From: Bog-756 sp036513075
GTDB lineage: Bacteria; Actinomycetota; Acidimicrobiia; Acidimicrobiales; RAAP-2
NCBI GenBank assembly: GCA_036513075.1
Contig: DATBZS010000035.1
Coordinates: 1 to 59,979 of the forward strand
DNA length: 59,979 nt
Reading direction: 5' to 3'
Both the position numbers and the translations under genes were made by a program. The notes under the pieces were generated by a model. It ran no database searches. It was not told where the DNA came from and was given only the letters and a program-made list of their open reading frames with translations. Of the stretch, positions 7,730-16,565 are shown piece by piece (within the stretch, counting starts at the first letter, position 1; each line of letters begins with the position of its first letter).

Positions 7730-9232
7730 TCAGGGGAGGATCCCGAGGTTCCGTGGCTCCCGTACCCCGGTATCCCGTCCCTCGGCCAGGTCGAGGCCGC
7801 TGAGTAGGGCGTTGCGCAGGTCCCGCGGATCGACCACGTCGTCGTACGAGAGCCTGGCGGCGGCCCGCACTGAGGCTTCCGCCTGTTCGGCGGCCACCCG
7901 GGCCCGCTCGTCCGGATCGTCGATGCCGCTCGCCGCCGAAGCCGCCGGAAGCGCGCCGAGTGTGACCGAGGGCAGCGCCAAGGTGACGGTCTGGCCGTCG
8001 AACGGGTTCATGGCCATCACCGACGAGCCGAATCCGAACGCCTTGCGGAGGGTGACGTGCAGCTTGGGAACCCGCATCCGGTGCTGCACCGCGAAGAGAC
8101 GGGCGGCGTGGCGCAGGATGCCCTGTCGCTCGGCGGCCGTGCCGGCCAGCACACCGGGGTTGTCGGCCAGGAAGACGCACGGCAGGCCGAAGGCGTCGGC
8201 GACGTCGAGGAAGTGGGCCGCCTTGTCGGCCGCATCGCCGTCGATGGTGCCGGCCAGCACACCCGGGTCATTGGCCACGAAAGCCACGCTCCGTCCGCCG
8301 AGGTGGGCGAGGGCGGTCACGATCGAGCTGCCGAATCCTGGCTGCACCTCGAGCAGTTCCCCATCGTCGACCAGAGCGTGGAGCACGGGGCGGACCGGGT
8401 AGGGCCGCCGAGGGTCGGGTGGAATGAGGGGAAGGAGGTCGACCCGGCGGCGACCGGTGTCCGGGCCGTCCCTGCGGGGCGGCGCCTGCCAGGCGTTGAC
8501 CGGAAAGTGGGCGAGGTAGCGGCGGGCGAGGGCGACGGCCTCGCGGTTGCCGGCCACCACGTTGTGGACCACGCCGCCGGACTCGACGGCGACCGCCGGA
8601 CCACCCAGCTCCTCCTTGGTGACGTCCTCGCCGGTGGCCGATCGCACCAAGGGCGGGCCCGCCGCGAATATCGACGCCGACTCGGTCATGGCCACGAAGT
8701 CGCACAGCGGCGCGGTCAGTGCGCCATGGCCGGCCGATGCCCCGCACACCAGGCTGACCAGTGGCACGAGGCCGGAGAGTTCGGCCAGTCCCATCAGGTC
8801 GCCCGGGCGCCGGCCGGGAGCCGTCTCGGTCACCCGGTGGCCGGCGCCCTCCAGCACCATGACCAGCGGGACCCGCTCCTGGCGGGCCAGCTGGCACAGC
8901 CGGTAGCGCTTGTCGGCCGAACCGCTCCCGATCGACCCTCCGAGCACGGTCATGTCCTCGGACCCGGCCAGTGCCGGACGCCCGTTGATCCGCCCGGATC
9001 CAGCCACCAGGGCGTCACCAGGCACCGGAGGGTCTTCGGTCGATCCGACCAGTAGGCCGATCTCGGCGAAGGTGCCCGGATCGAAGAGGACCTCGAGGCG
9101 CTCGCGGGCATCGAGGCGGCCCCGGTCGTGCTGGCGGGTGCGACGGGCATCTCCCCCCATGGCGAGGGCGTCAGCCTTGCGGCGGGCGATTTCGCCGAGC
9201 GCCGGGCCCCATCCGTTGAGCTCGTCGTCCAC
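7730..9232 (-). CDS. Acyl-CoA carboxylase carboxyltransferase subunit
   Basis: A 500-residue two-domain crotonase-fold carboxyltransferase of the propionyl/methylcrotonyl/geranyl-CoA carboxylase beta family. The N-domain shows GRLDARERLEVLFDPGTFAE and the oxyanion-type GGSIGSGSADKRYR and CGASAGHGALTA regions. The C-domain has VAFVANDPGVLAGTIDGDAA, the FLADNPGVLAGTAAE loop and LRKAFGFGSSVMAM. It transfers carboxyl from biotin to an acyl-CoA and needs a biotin-carrying alpha subunit, which is not in this window. The start GTG 9232 has GAGAGGAG upstream and was preferred to longer in-frame options that lack one. Confidence 0.9.
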   Translation of the reverse strand: MDDELNGWGPALGEIARRKADALAMGGDARRTRQHDRGRLDARERLEVLFDPGTFAEIGLLVGSTEDPPVPGDALVAGSGRINGRPALAGSEDMTVLGGSIGSGSADKRYRLCQLARQERVPLVMVLEGAGHRVTETAPGRRPGDLMGLAELSGLVPLVSLVCGASAGHGALTAPLCDFVAMTESASIFAAGPPLVRSATGEDVTKEELGGPAVAVESGGVVHNVVAGNREAVALARRYLAHFPVNAWQAPPRRDGPDTGRRRVDLLPLIPPDPRRPYPVRPVLHALVDDGELLEVQPGFGSSIVTALAHLGGRSVAFVANDPGVLAGTIDGDAADKAAHFLDVADAFGLPCVFLADNPGVLAGTAAERQGILRHAARLFAVQHRMRVPKLHVTLRKAFGFGSSVMAMNPFDGQTVTLALPSVTLGALPAASAASGIDDPDERARVAAEQAEASVRAAARLSYDDVVDPRDLRNALLSGLDLAEGRDTGVREPRNLGILP

Positions 9233-9342
9233 GCCCACTCCTCTCGACCATCCCACGCCGCCCTCGGCTGCGCCCACGTATGATTGCCCATCGGTGAATT
9301 GGCCGCCGTCCGACGGGCCGACCACTCAGGAGAGGGGTGCCG

Positions 9343-9729
9343 ATGGGTGAGCTTCGGGACATCAAGCGGCGGGCGGGCGCGTTCTTGGAGGGTCTCGGGC
9401 GTGACCCGGACGAGGTGGCGTCGACGCTCGAGGCCGCCGGGGTCCAGGGGGTGCCGCGGAGCAACACCTCGTGTGCCGTTGCCGTGTACGCCTCCGCCGT
9501 CATGGAGGCCGATCCCCGGATCCGTTCGGTGGCCGTCGGACCGTGCACCCTGGTCCTGACCCTCGTCAAGGAGGACGGTCGACCGGGCGGCAAACTGACA
9601 GTGCAGCTGCCCAAGCCGGTGCGGGCCTTCGTCGACGGATTCGACGCCGCCCGCTATCCCGAGATGCTTCGGCTCCTGAGCGGCGAGCCGATGGGTCCGG
9701 CCGAGCCGGCCACGGTCGCACCCGCTTGA
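9343..9729 (+). CDS. Conserved small protein of unknown function
   Basis: A protein of 128 residues with no signal peptide or membrane segments. The start ATG 9343 is preceded by AGGAGAGGGG at good spacing. It begins with a helical stretch (ELRDIKRRAGAFLEGLG) and contains a hydrophobic beta-like centre (SVAVGPCTLVLTLVK). I do not recognise the family. It is divergent from the carboxyltransferase gene, with a 110-bp shared promoter region containing TATGAT at 9279-9284 in its orientation. Confidence 0.7.
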   Translation: MGELRDIKRRAGAFLEGLGRDPDEVASTLEAAGVQGVPRSNTSCAVAVYASAVMEADPRIRSVAVGPCTLVLTLVKEDGRPGGKLTVQLPKPVRAFVDGFDAARYPEMLRLLSGEPMGPAEPATVAPA

Positions 9730-9847
9730 GCGATCAGGACTGACCGTCCGGACATGACGGCCGGCCCTGGGAGTCACCTCGCCGGTCACCGGGTAGACCT
9801 ACGGTGGAAGGCGCGCCGGGATAACCGGGGCAGACGGGAAAGGACTC

Positions 9848-10477
9848 ATGATGCGACGGATGTACGGGATACCAGGCCGGACGGGTGGCGCAGTGGTGGC
9901 GCTGGCCGCGCTCGCCGTCGGCCTCGCCGCCTGCGGGAGCTCGTCGTCGTCCACCACCACGACCACGGGTGCCGCGACGACGACCACGGCCGCCTCCGCG
10001 ACGACGTCGACCTCGGGATCGACCAGCACCACCCGAACCTCAATTACCGGCTGCGCCTCGTCTGGGCTTGCCGTCACCCTCGGGAGCGCCAACGGCACCG
10101 CAGGTTCGGTCCACTACCCCATCGCGTTCCGGAACACGACGTCGTCGGCGTGCACACTCTACGGATTTCCGGGTGTGTCGTTCCTCACTGCCGGCGGCAC
10201 GCAGATCGGTGTCCCGGCACAACGGGAGAGCGGCGTCGCCTTCGCCACCATCACACTCGCCCCCAATGGCTTGGCCTACAGCTCAGTCGGTGTCACCGAT
10301 CCCGGGATCCCACCGTGTACCGGCTCCTCCACGGCGACACAGGTCCGCGTCTTCCCGCCGGGAGAGACCCACGCGATCCTGGTGGCTGCGCCTTCCGGCA
10401 TCGCGGTGTGCTCATCACCCAATACGGCCAACTACCAGTCGGCCATCGTCACGCCGATGACGGCATCGTCCTTATGA
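9848..10477 (+). CDS. DUF4232 family lipoprotein
   Basis: A 209-residue secreted lipoprotein: lipobox GLAAC (Cys near residue 29) followed by a Ser/Thr linker of about 35 residues. The rest matches the actinobacterial DUF4232 domain: a first Cys (ITGCASSGLAV), the GSANGTAGSVHYPIAFRNT strand pair, CTLYGFPGVSFLT, and two further Cys near the end (PPCTG, AVCSSP) likely forming disulfides. The function of the family is unknown; it is an extracellular beta-sandwich. GAAAGGA precedes the tandem ATG codons. It converges with the repeat-protein gene across a hairpin. Confidence 0.85.
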   Translation: MMRRMYGIPGRTGGAVVALAALAVGLAACGSSSSSTTTTTGAATTTTAASATTSTSGSTSTTRTSITGCASSGLAVTLGSANGTAGSVHYPIAFRNTTSSACTLYGFPGVSFLTAGGTQIGVPAQRESGVAFATITLAPNGLAYSSVGVTDPGIPPCTGSSTATQVRVFPPGETHAILVAAPSGIAVCSSPNTANYQSAIVTPMTASSL

Positions 10478-10515
10478 GTGCAGGACGATATGGCCTCTCC
10501 GGGGCGATAGGGCAT

Positions 10516-10539
10516 CCGGGCGAGCGCTTCGGCGCCCGG
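10516..10539. terminator. Hairpin between convergent genes
   Basis: CCGGGCG (10516-10522) pairs with CGCCCGG (10533-10539) around a 10-nt loop. It sits between the stops of two convergent genes, the place for a bidirectional terminator. There is no T-run on either strand, as is common in high-G+C actinobacteria. Confidence 0.45.
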
Positions 10540-10543
10540 GCAC

Positions 10544-11833
10544 TCACGGCACCGGGACGGGTCCGAAGAACTTGGCGTCCCCGTAGGTGAAGATCCCGCC
10601 GTCGCCGCCGAGGAGCCGGTAGCCGAGACCCGAGTGGGTCCGGGCAATGGCGAACACCGGTGCTGCCAGGTCGAGTGAACCTGCCGAGCCGTAGAACGGG
10701 GCGTCGCCGAGAGCGAACACCCCGCCGTCGTAAGCAGCAAGCCAGTACCCTCCGGCGTCCGGTGAGGCCATGCCCACCACGGGGGCGTTGAGCGGTGTAC
10801 CCCCCATCGATCCGTGGAAGACGGCGTCGCCGAGTGCGAACACGCCCCCATCGCTCGCCACCAGCCAGTACCCTCCGGCGTCCGGTGAGGCCATGCCCAC
10901 CACGGGCGCGTTGAGCGGTGTACCCCCCATCGATCCGTGGAAGGCGGCGTCGCCGAAGCAGAACACTCCGCCGTCAGCTGCCACGAGCCAGTAACCGCCC
11001 CCGTCCGGAGTTGCTGCCATGCCTACGACCGGGGCGTTGAGGGGGATTCCGCCGAGCGAGCCGAAGAACGTGGCGCCGCCGAGCGCGAATACGCCACCGT
11101 CGGCGGCCACCACCCACACGCCCCCGGCCGGGTCGGCGGCCGCCCCGACTACCGGCGATGTCGGCATCAGGATGGCGCCGGGCTGAGCGGCTCCTCCCAG
11201 GGCGCGCACGTCACCGGCTGCCGTCGCGCCCCAGTACCCCAGGTCGTCCGTGGTGCCGGCGAGTCCGACCCCGTACCAGGAGAACGCAGGGTCGACGAAG
11301 TCGAAGGACAGGGACGAGCTCCCACCGAAGTCAGGATTGCACGACTGGGCGGGCTGCACGGTGCTCGATGCCGACTGGCCGTCGACCGTCAGGGAGACCA
11401 CCCCGGATGCGGCCGGGTCGGCGCAGTGGGGCCGCCACAACCACAGGATTCCGGGCGGGAGTGGTCCTCCGGTGAAGTTGAGGGTGAACGACGCCGAACC
11501 GTGGTTGCCGGCGACGTTGGTGAACGGTGGCGGGGCCATCGGGTCCAGCGACGCCGTACCGGTCACCGTGACCGAGCAGACCTGGTGGGGATTGGCCGGG
11601 TACGCGGGAAACTCGAACCCGAAGGTCCCCGCCGCGCCGGTCACGAGCGGGGAACCGAGGTGGAACCCGCACGAGCCACCGACGGTGGAGAGCGCGGCCC
11701 CGGCCGGTGCCGAAGCAGCAACCATGCCAAGGGCTCCGGACAGTGCCAGCACGGCGATCGCCGTGGCGATCATCCGACGGCGTCGGTGCACCGCGGTTCG
11801 AATCGGTGTCGTACCCTTCTGTGGACCGGTCAT
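10544..11833 (-). CDS. Secreted protein with 41-residue propeller-like repeats
   Basis: A 429-residue exported protein. Residues 1-45 form a signal peptide (basic VHRRRRM, hydrophobic core, cut near AGAALS). Residues 48-190 form a beta-rich domain with four cysteines. From about 215 to the end are six or so repeats of roughly 41 residues with consensus GGYWLVAxDGGVFALGDA followed by FHGSMGGTPLNAPVVGMA. The spaced DGG, aromatic and GYW positions suggest a beta-propeller. Such repeats occur in exported proteins of related actinobacteria, where the role is unknown. The ATG 11833 was chosen because the signal peptide starts there; the frame is open far upstream without support for coding. It is divergent from the GH26-like gene. 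Confidence 0.8.
   Translation of the reverse strand: MTGPQKGTTPIRTAVHRRRRMIATAIAVLALSGALGMVAASAPAGAALSTVGGSCGFHLGSPLVTGAAGTFGFEFPAYPANPHQVCSVTVTGTASLDPMAPPPFTNVAGNHGSASFTLNFTGGPLPPGILWLWRPHCADPAASGVVSLTVDGQSASSTVQPAQSCNPDFGGSSSLSFDFVDPAFSWYGVGLAGTTDDLGYWGATAAGDVRALGGAAQPGAILMPTSPVVGAAADPAGGVWVVAADGGVFALGGATFFGSLGGIPLNAPVVGMAATPDGGGYWLVAADGGVFCFGDAAFHGSMGGTPLNAPVVGMASPDAGGYWLVASDGGVFALGDAVFHGSMGGTPLNAPVVGMASPDAGGYWLAAYDGGVFALGDAPFYGSAGSLDLAAPVFAIARTHSGLGYRLLGGDGGIFTYGDAKFFGPVPVP
10741..10986. repeat. Two tandem 123-bp DNA repeats inside the repeat protein
   Basis: Units 10741-10863 and 10864-10986 are each 123 bp (41 codons). Their first 95 or so bases are almost identical (about two differences), while other repeats of the same protein have drifted much further. 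This points to a recent unit duplication or gene conversion and makes copy number prone to change. Confidence 0.85.
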
Positions 11834-12142
11834 GCCAGTCACCGCCTTCCGGAGGTGCCGGTCAGCGATCGGCCCCCGCGAAGAGCGGGTGGCTCCGGTC
11901 CGAGTGGCGACGGCGACCTCGGTGTGATGGTACGACGACTCGGGGCGAATGTCACCCATTGCTCCCGCTCCACCTGTTGCACCGGCGACAACTGCCCCGG
12001 CGTGGGGCGGAGGAGCCGGCCACAACCGGTTCTCCATCTGGGTGTCCTGCTCACGTCCGGGCCCCTGGTTTCTGGATCGAGCATTGGGTAGCCTCTGACC
12101 GGCAGGGCGAGCTTGGGCAGAGCGGTCTGACGAGGGGCAAAT
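11834..12142. promoter_or_regulatory. Divergent promoter region
   Basis: A 309-bp gap between the repeat-protein gene (minus) and the GH26-like gene (plus). The 14-mer TTGGGTAGCCTCTG at 12084-12097 contains a TANNNT -10 element (TAGCCT) for the plus-strand gene; the same 14-mer occurs at 17221-17234 before another gene. GAGGGGCAA before 12143 is the ribosome binding site. Nothing else was recognised. Confidence 0.35.
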
Positions 12143-13195
12143 GTGACGAAGTTCTCGACTACAGGGGCGACACTTCTGGCCGAGCCGGTGCATCGGGAGC
12201 GGCGCCGACCGGCCATGGCAGTCGCCGTTGCCGCCGTGGCTGTCCTGGTGGCGACGACCGGCTTCATCCCCAGATCCACGTCCGCCTCCGCTTCCACGCC
12301 ACTGGCCTTCTCGACGTATGCCGGTGTCGCCAACCTCTCGGGAATGGCCACCGTGTCCCAGTTGGTGGGCGGAACCATCTCGTTCGGGTCGGACTACTTC
12401 GACATGACGAGCTGGAAGGGCATCCAAGCCGACACCTGGCTCATCGACAAGATGGAAGCGCTCGGCAAACCGATGGTCTGGGGCGTCCCGATGCTGCCCG
12501 CCAAGAGGGGGGTTTCGCTGGCCCGAGGGGCAACCGGTGGCTACGACCTGCACTTCAGAGCGCTGGCCAAGAATCTCGTGTCTGCCGGAATGGGAAATTC
12601 CACGCTCCGTTTGGGCTGGGAGTTCAACTCTCCGGGCTTCCCCTGGTACGCAGCTGGTCAGGCGTCCAACTTCGTGGCCTACTGGCAGCACATCGTGACC
12701 ACTATGCGCGCCGTGCGAGGGGCGAACTTCACGTTCGAGTGGAACCCCGCCCGCGGAGGACAGGGCGCCGCAGACCGACAGATGGGCAATTTCGCCAACT
12801 ACTACCCGGGCGATAGCTACGTAGACATCGTCGGTCTCGATGTCTATGACTCGGCCTACTTCTCGTACCCGGGGGCCACAATGCAGTTCCAGAACGTCCA
12901 AGCGCTCCCGTGGGGCCTCAACTGGATCGCCGCCTTTGGGGTGACGCACCACAAGCCGGTCTCCCTTCCGGAATTGGGTATGGGCGGCGGTCCCTCGGCA
13001 CCCGGAAGCGGCCCGATCACGGGCAGCGGTCAGCTCTCCGGTGGCGACGACCCGGTCTTCATCTCCGACGCGCTGGCATGGGCGAAAGCGAACAGCGTGG
13101 CCAGTTTCGTCTACTGGGACTACGGCTCCTCGAGCATCGAGAACGGCAGAAATCCACTGACCGCCGCCGCCCTCCGGCAGGCACTGGCGGGTTAG
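12143..13195 (+). CDS. GH26-like secreted glycoside hydrolase
   Basis: A 350-residue exported protein (signal segment about 24-50) with a TIM-barrel domain resembling beta-mannanase/GH26-type endoglycanases. The acid/base glutamate is expected in RLGWEFN (Glu160) and the nucleophile in SLPELG (Glu277), at the ends of strands 4 and 7; other barrel landmarks are FTFEWNPA and DSYVDIVGLDVYD. The likely substrate is a beta-1,4 or beta-1,3 glycan such as mannan; GH26 membership is an inference from motifs. GTG 12143 follows a GAGGGGC ribosome binding site. It sits beside a surface repeat protein and a membrane protein that may handle cell-surface polysaccharide. Confidence 0.75.
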   Translation: MTKFSTTGATLLAEPVHRERRRPAMAVAVAAVAVLVATTGFIPRSTSASASTPLAFSTYAGVANLSGMATVSQLVGGTISFGSDYFDMTSWKGIQADTWLIDKMEALGKPMVWGVPMLPAKRGVSLARGATGGYDLHFRALAKNLVSAGMGNSTLRLGWEFNSPGFPWYAAGQASNFVAYWQHIVTTMRAVRGANFTFEWNPARGGQGAADRQMGNFANYYPGDSYVDIVGLDVYDSAYFSYPGATMQFQNVQALPWGLNWIAAFGVTHHKPVSLPELGMGGGPSAPGSGPITGSGQLSGGDDPVFISDALAWAKANSVASFVYWDYGSSSIENGRNPLTAAALRQALAG

Positions 13196-13558
13196 GACGG
13201 CGACGTAGCAACACCGTGCGCTGACGGGCGATCACTGTCGGTTCCGCGACGTGAGGCATGGCGGGAGATGTCCTACCACCAGGATGGGGGCGACCGGCGG
13301 CTCAGGTGACGGGCAGACGGGATCGGGGCACCGAGGGTCGTTGCCCCAACGTGGGAACACTGACGCTCACCACCTGAGAGTTCCTGGGTGGAGTTTCGGC
13401 CCCGTGCCCACCTGATCGCCACCCACTGGCTCCCCGACGAGGACGCACAGGAACACCGGGGGCATCGCCGATAGTAAGGAGGTGCGCTTCCCCGTAGTCC
13501 GGAGGACGACGGCTTCCGTGGAGATTCCGGCACGGAGGTTCTCAGGGAATTCCCATAT
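13196..13558. other. Gap without recognised genes
   Basis: This 363-bp stretch follows the GH26-like gene. Open frames in it have poor codon bias and no ribosome binding site. GGGAA at 13545-13549 probably serves the next gene. I see no clear promoter or hairpin. Confidence 0.4.
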
Positions 13559-15310
13559 GTGCCTTGTACCTTCATCCCTGTGATCGTGTCGGGGGGCGTC
13601 GTCAGGCAGGCCTACGAACTCGATGACTTGGCTGCAGATCCGCGTCCGGTTGTGGAGCGGGCCGGCGACGACGAGCTCGCAGTGCCCTCCGCTGGCCCGA
13701 GTTCGAAACAGCGCAGGGGTTGGCTGTTAGCGCTGCCATGTGTGGCTGTGTTGATGGTGTGGATGTACGCACTTGCAGTCCACGCCAACAGCCTGCTCGT
13801 GAACTCCGACGGGGCCACGGTGATACTGCAGGGCCAGACGGTCGCGTCGGGAAATGTGTTGTTGCACGGATGGACCCTGTCCCTCGACTCGTGGTGGACG
13901 CTCGACGTGGCGTTCTACTCCGTCGCCACCGCGGTCGCCGGAATCCGTCCAGTTCTGCTCATTGCCGGGCCTGCGCTCATCGCCAGCCTTGTGGTTGTGG
14001 TGGGTATGGTCATCGTCCGCAGGGGCCGTCGTGGTCCGGCCGCATTCATCGGGATGTTGACAGTTGTGGCCGTCCTGGCCCTTCCCACCCACCTGCTCGC
14101 CACCGACCTGATGTGCGGCCCCATCCACGTCAGTACTGCGCTGTATGCACTCGTCGCATTCCTGGGTCTGCGGCGCAACCGCGTCGGGTGGGGCTGGATC
14201 ATGACCGTGGTCATGCTCGCCGCCGGAATGCTGGGTGACCTGCAGATGGTGTCCTACGGAGTCTTCCCAGTCCTGGCGGCAGGTCTTGTCGCCATGACAC
14301 GCCGACGTTCGATCCGGGCCGGCACGCCTGCCGTGTCAGCGGCTGTCTGCTCGGTGGCCATCGCACTGGTGGTGCGGCAGTTGGTCGTGGCCCTGGGCGG
14401 TTTCAGCCTGGGTGCGACCAATCGGGCCGCTTCGGCTGATCAGGTGCTCCAGAACGTGACCCACCTGCTACCCGTCCTGGCCCAACTCGTCGGGCTGGGC
14501 GACTCCATCGATGGGACTGGTGGGGTACCTGTGGCCCTGCAGGCAGTTCACGTAGTCGCCGCCGCGCTTCTCATCGCGACCTTGGCGGCAGGCATCGTCC
14601 GTCTCCTACGAGGAGTGCGGTATGGCACGGCACCTGGCGACCCGCCCGGTCCCATCAGAGGCCTCGAGCCTGAGCTGTGGAGGATGGACGATCTCCTGGT
14701 GGTGGCCACCGTCGGGCCGGTGCTCAATTTCATCTTCCTCGCTGCGAGCACCTCGGGCTACCAACGGTACCTGACCGCCACGGTGATATTCGGGTCGGTG
14801 CTGGCCGGCCGAATCGTGACCCTGTGGTGGGCTTCCGACCGCGGTCGCGTCCTCCGCCGATGGGCAGTGGGCATCGGCGTACTCTCCATCGGGTGTTTTG
14901 TGGCCGCATCCGGCGTCCAGCTCAGCCAGCCGGCTCCGAGCACCCCGGCAGCCCGACTGGCGTCGTTCCTCGAGTCCGCCCACTTGACGTCAGGAGTGGG
15001 GGACTTCTGGGCCGCCTCGATCACGACCGTCGAGAGCGGCGGCACCGTCGCCGTCCGTCCGGTCGTCCCTGATTCGGACGGCAAGCTTGAGGCCTATAAC
15101 AAAGGCGACGTCCCCGGCTGGTTCGCCGATCAGTCGTTCCGGTTCGTCGTGTACCCCAGAAGCAATTCTCCCACCAGTCCGACCCAGGTTTCGTTGCGCA
15201 CCGCAGTGAACACCTGGGGACGTCCTTCGAAGGTAAGCGACGTAGCTGGTTACGTCGTTCTCGTGTGGCCCCATCCCATCAGTGTGACCAACTATGACCC
15301 CCGTCTCTAG
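13559..15310 (+). CDS. Multi-pass membrane protein, GT-C-like
   Basis: A 583-residue integral membrane protein with about ten to eleven hydrophobic helices between residues 55 and 465 and a hydrophilic extracytoplasmic tail (about 470-583). The layout, with an acidic loop after the first helix (NSDGATVILQGQ) and a large terminal soluble part, resembles GT-C glycosyltransferases such as those using polyprenyl-phosphate sugars, but no diagnostic motif is certain. The start is uncertain (GTG 13559, 13580 or 13586). Placed after the GH26-like gene, it may act in surface glycan assembly (inference). Confidence 0.7.
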   Translation: MPCTFIPVIVSGGVVRQAYELDDLAADPRPVVERAGDDELAVPSAGPSSKQRRGWLLALPCVAVLMVWMYALAVHANSLLVNSDGATVILQGQTVASGNVLLHGWTLSLDSWWTLDVAFYSVATAVAGIRPVLLIAGPALIASLVVVVGMVIVRRGRRGPAAFIGMLTVVAVLALPTHLLATDLMCGPIHVSTALYALVAFLGLRRNRVGWGWIMTVVMLAAGMLGDLQMVSYGVFPVLAAGLVAMTRRRSIRAGTPAVSAAVCSVAIALVVRQLVVALGGFSLGATNRAASADQVLQNVTHLLPVLAQLVGLGDSIDGTGGVPVALQAVHVVAAALLIATLAAGIVRLLRGVRYGTAPGDPPGPIRGLEPELWRMDDLLVVATVGPVLNFIFLAASTSGYQRYLTATVIFGSVLAGRIVTLWWASDRGRVLRRWAVGIGVLSIGCFVAASGVQLSQPAPSTPAARLASFLESAHLTSGVGDFWAASITTVESGGTVAVRPVVPDSDGKLEAYNKGDVPGWFADQSFRFVVYPRSNSPTSPTQVSLRTAVNTWGRPSKVSDVAGYVVLVWPHPISVTNYDPRL

Positions 15311-15521
15311 ACAAGGCGGTCGAACCATGGAGGATGGTCGTCACCCACGCGTATCCCCCCGTCTGATCCCTTCGCTGGTGTCTCAAATCTCCGACATCGA
15401 ACGAGCGTCACGCGCACGTCGTCGGTAGCGGGCCGCCTGAGCCTGCCAGCGCCATTTGCCGAAGTGCACGACACCCCAGGGGAAGTTCGCAGGTGCCAGA
15501 CTCGGCGCCATGGGAGACACG

Positions 15522-16562
15522 ATGAAGGCGTACCGGATCGTCGAGTGGGAGCACGCCCCCGAATTGGTCGAAGCGCCGGTGCCGGAGCCGGGGCCGGGCC
15601 AGGTGGTGGTGGCCGTTGCCGGCAATGGCCTGTGCCACTCCGACGCCATGATGAGCCGGATGCCCGGCGCGCTGGGTGAAGCGATCGGATGGCAGGTTCC
15701 GTTCACACTCGGTCACGAAATCGGCGGTCGCGTGGCCTCGCTCGGTACGGGCGTCACCGGCTTCGCCGAGGGTGACCCGGTCGCCGTGATCTCGCCCAGC
15801 TCGTGCGGCCACTGCACGTGGTGTGTGCGGGGTGAGGACAACAACTGCGCCGACTCGTTGGTCGGGCGGGGCTACGGCACCGATGGCGGCCTGGCCAGCT
15901 TCGTGCTGGTGTCGAGCGCCCGCGAGCTGGTGAGACTCACGAATCTCGATCCGGTGGTCGCCGGCCCGTTGACCGACGCCGGAGCCACCAGCTACCACGC
16001 GGTCAAGCGGGCACTCCCCCGGATCCGGCCAGGTGGCACGGCCGTAGTCATCGGTGCCGGCGGGCTTGGAAGCTACGCCGTACAGCACCTTCTGGCCCTC
16101 ACCGCGGCACGGGTGGTGGCCATCGATCCGGTGGCCGAGCGACTGGCGTATGCCACCGAGCTGGGCGCCCATGTCACCATGGAAGGTGTCAATCCGGGCA
16201 CGGCCGCGGAGGTGCTCGCCCTCACCGGTGACGGCGCTGATGCCGTGTTCGACTTCGTGGGCATCGGTCCCACGATCCGCGCCGGATTGCGATCCACCCG
16301 CCGGGGTGGTGCCTTCGCGCTCATTGGTGCGGGACAGGGCCACCTGGCCGACGTCAGCCTGTACGACGTGCTGCCGAAGGACGGTGAGGTGTTCACGTTC
16401 CAGGCCTCGACAATCGCCGATACCCTCGACGTGATCGCGCTGGCCGACTCGGGACGCATTCGAGCTGATGTCGATCTGTTCCCACTCGACCGGGTGGCCG
16501 AGGCCTACGAGTCCATGGAGGCGGGCACCCTGCGCGGTCGCGCGGTCGTGGTCCCGGACTGA
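15522..16562 (+). CDS. Zinc-dependent alcohol dehydrogenase (MDR family)
   Basis: A 346-residue medium-chain dehydrogenase. The catalytic zinc ligands are in GLCHSD and GHEIGGRV; the structural zinc loop has four cysteines in CGHCTWCVRGEDNNC. The Rossmann motif is GAGGLG, followed by an Asp (AIDP), indicating NAD preference. The substrate is an alcohol or aldehyde that cannot be named. ATG 15522 has GGGAGA at good distance and aligns with the family N-terminus (MKAYRIVEW); ATG 15510 is an alternative. It converges with the next gene, 3 nt apart. Confidence 0.9.
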   Translation: MKAYRIVEWEHAPELVEAPVPEPGPGQVVVAVAGNGLCHSDAMMSRMPGALGEAIGWQVPFTLGHEIGGRVASLGTGVTGFAEGDPVAVISPSSCGHCTWCVRGEDNNCADSLVGRGYGTDGGLASFVLVSSARELVRLTNLDPVVAGPLTDAGATSYHAVKRALPRIRPGGTAVVIGAGGLGSYAVQHLLALTAARVVAIDPVAERLAYATELGAHVTMEGVNPGTAAEVLALTGDGADAVFDFVGIGPTIRAGLRSTRRGGAFALIGAGQGHLADVSLYDVLPKDGEVFTFQASTIADTLDVIALADSGRIRADVDLFPLDRVAEAYESMEAGTLRGRAVVVPD

Positions 16563-16565
16563 GGC

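Noticed and set aside
11834..12952. N-terminal extension of the repeat-protein frame to 12952
   Set aside because: The extra 370 codons run antisense to the GH26-like gene, and a signal peptide begins right after ATG 11833, which must be the start.
13273..13575. 100-codon frame on the minus strand in the 13196-13558 gap
   Set aside because: No ribosome site or coding bias, and it overlaps the start of the membrane-protein gene.
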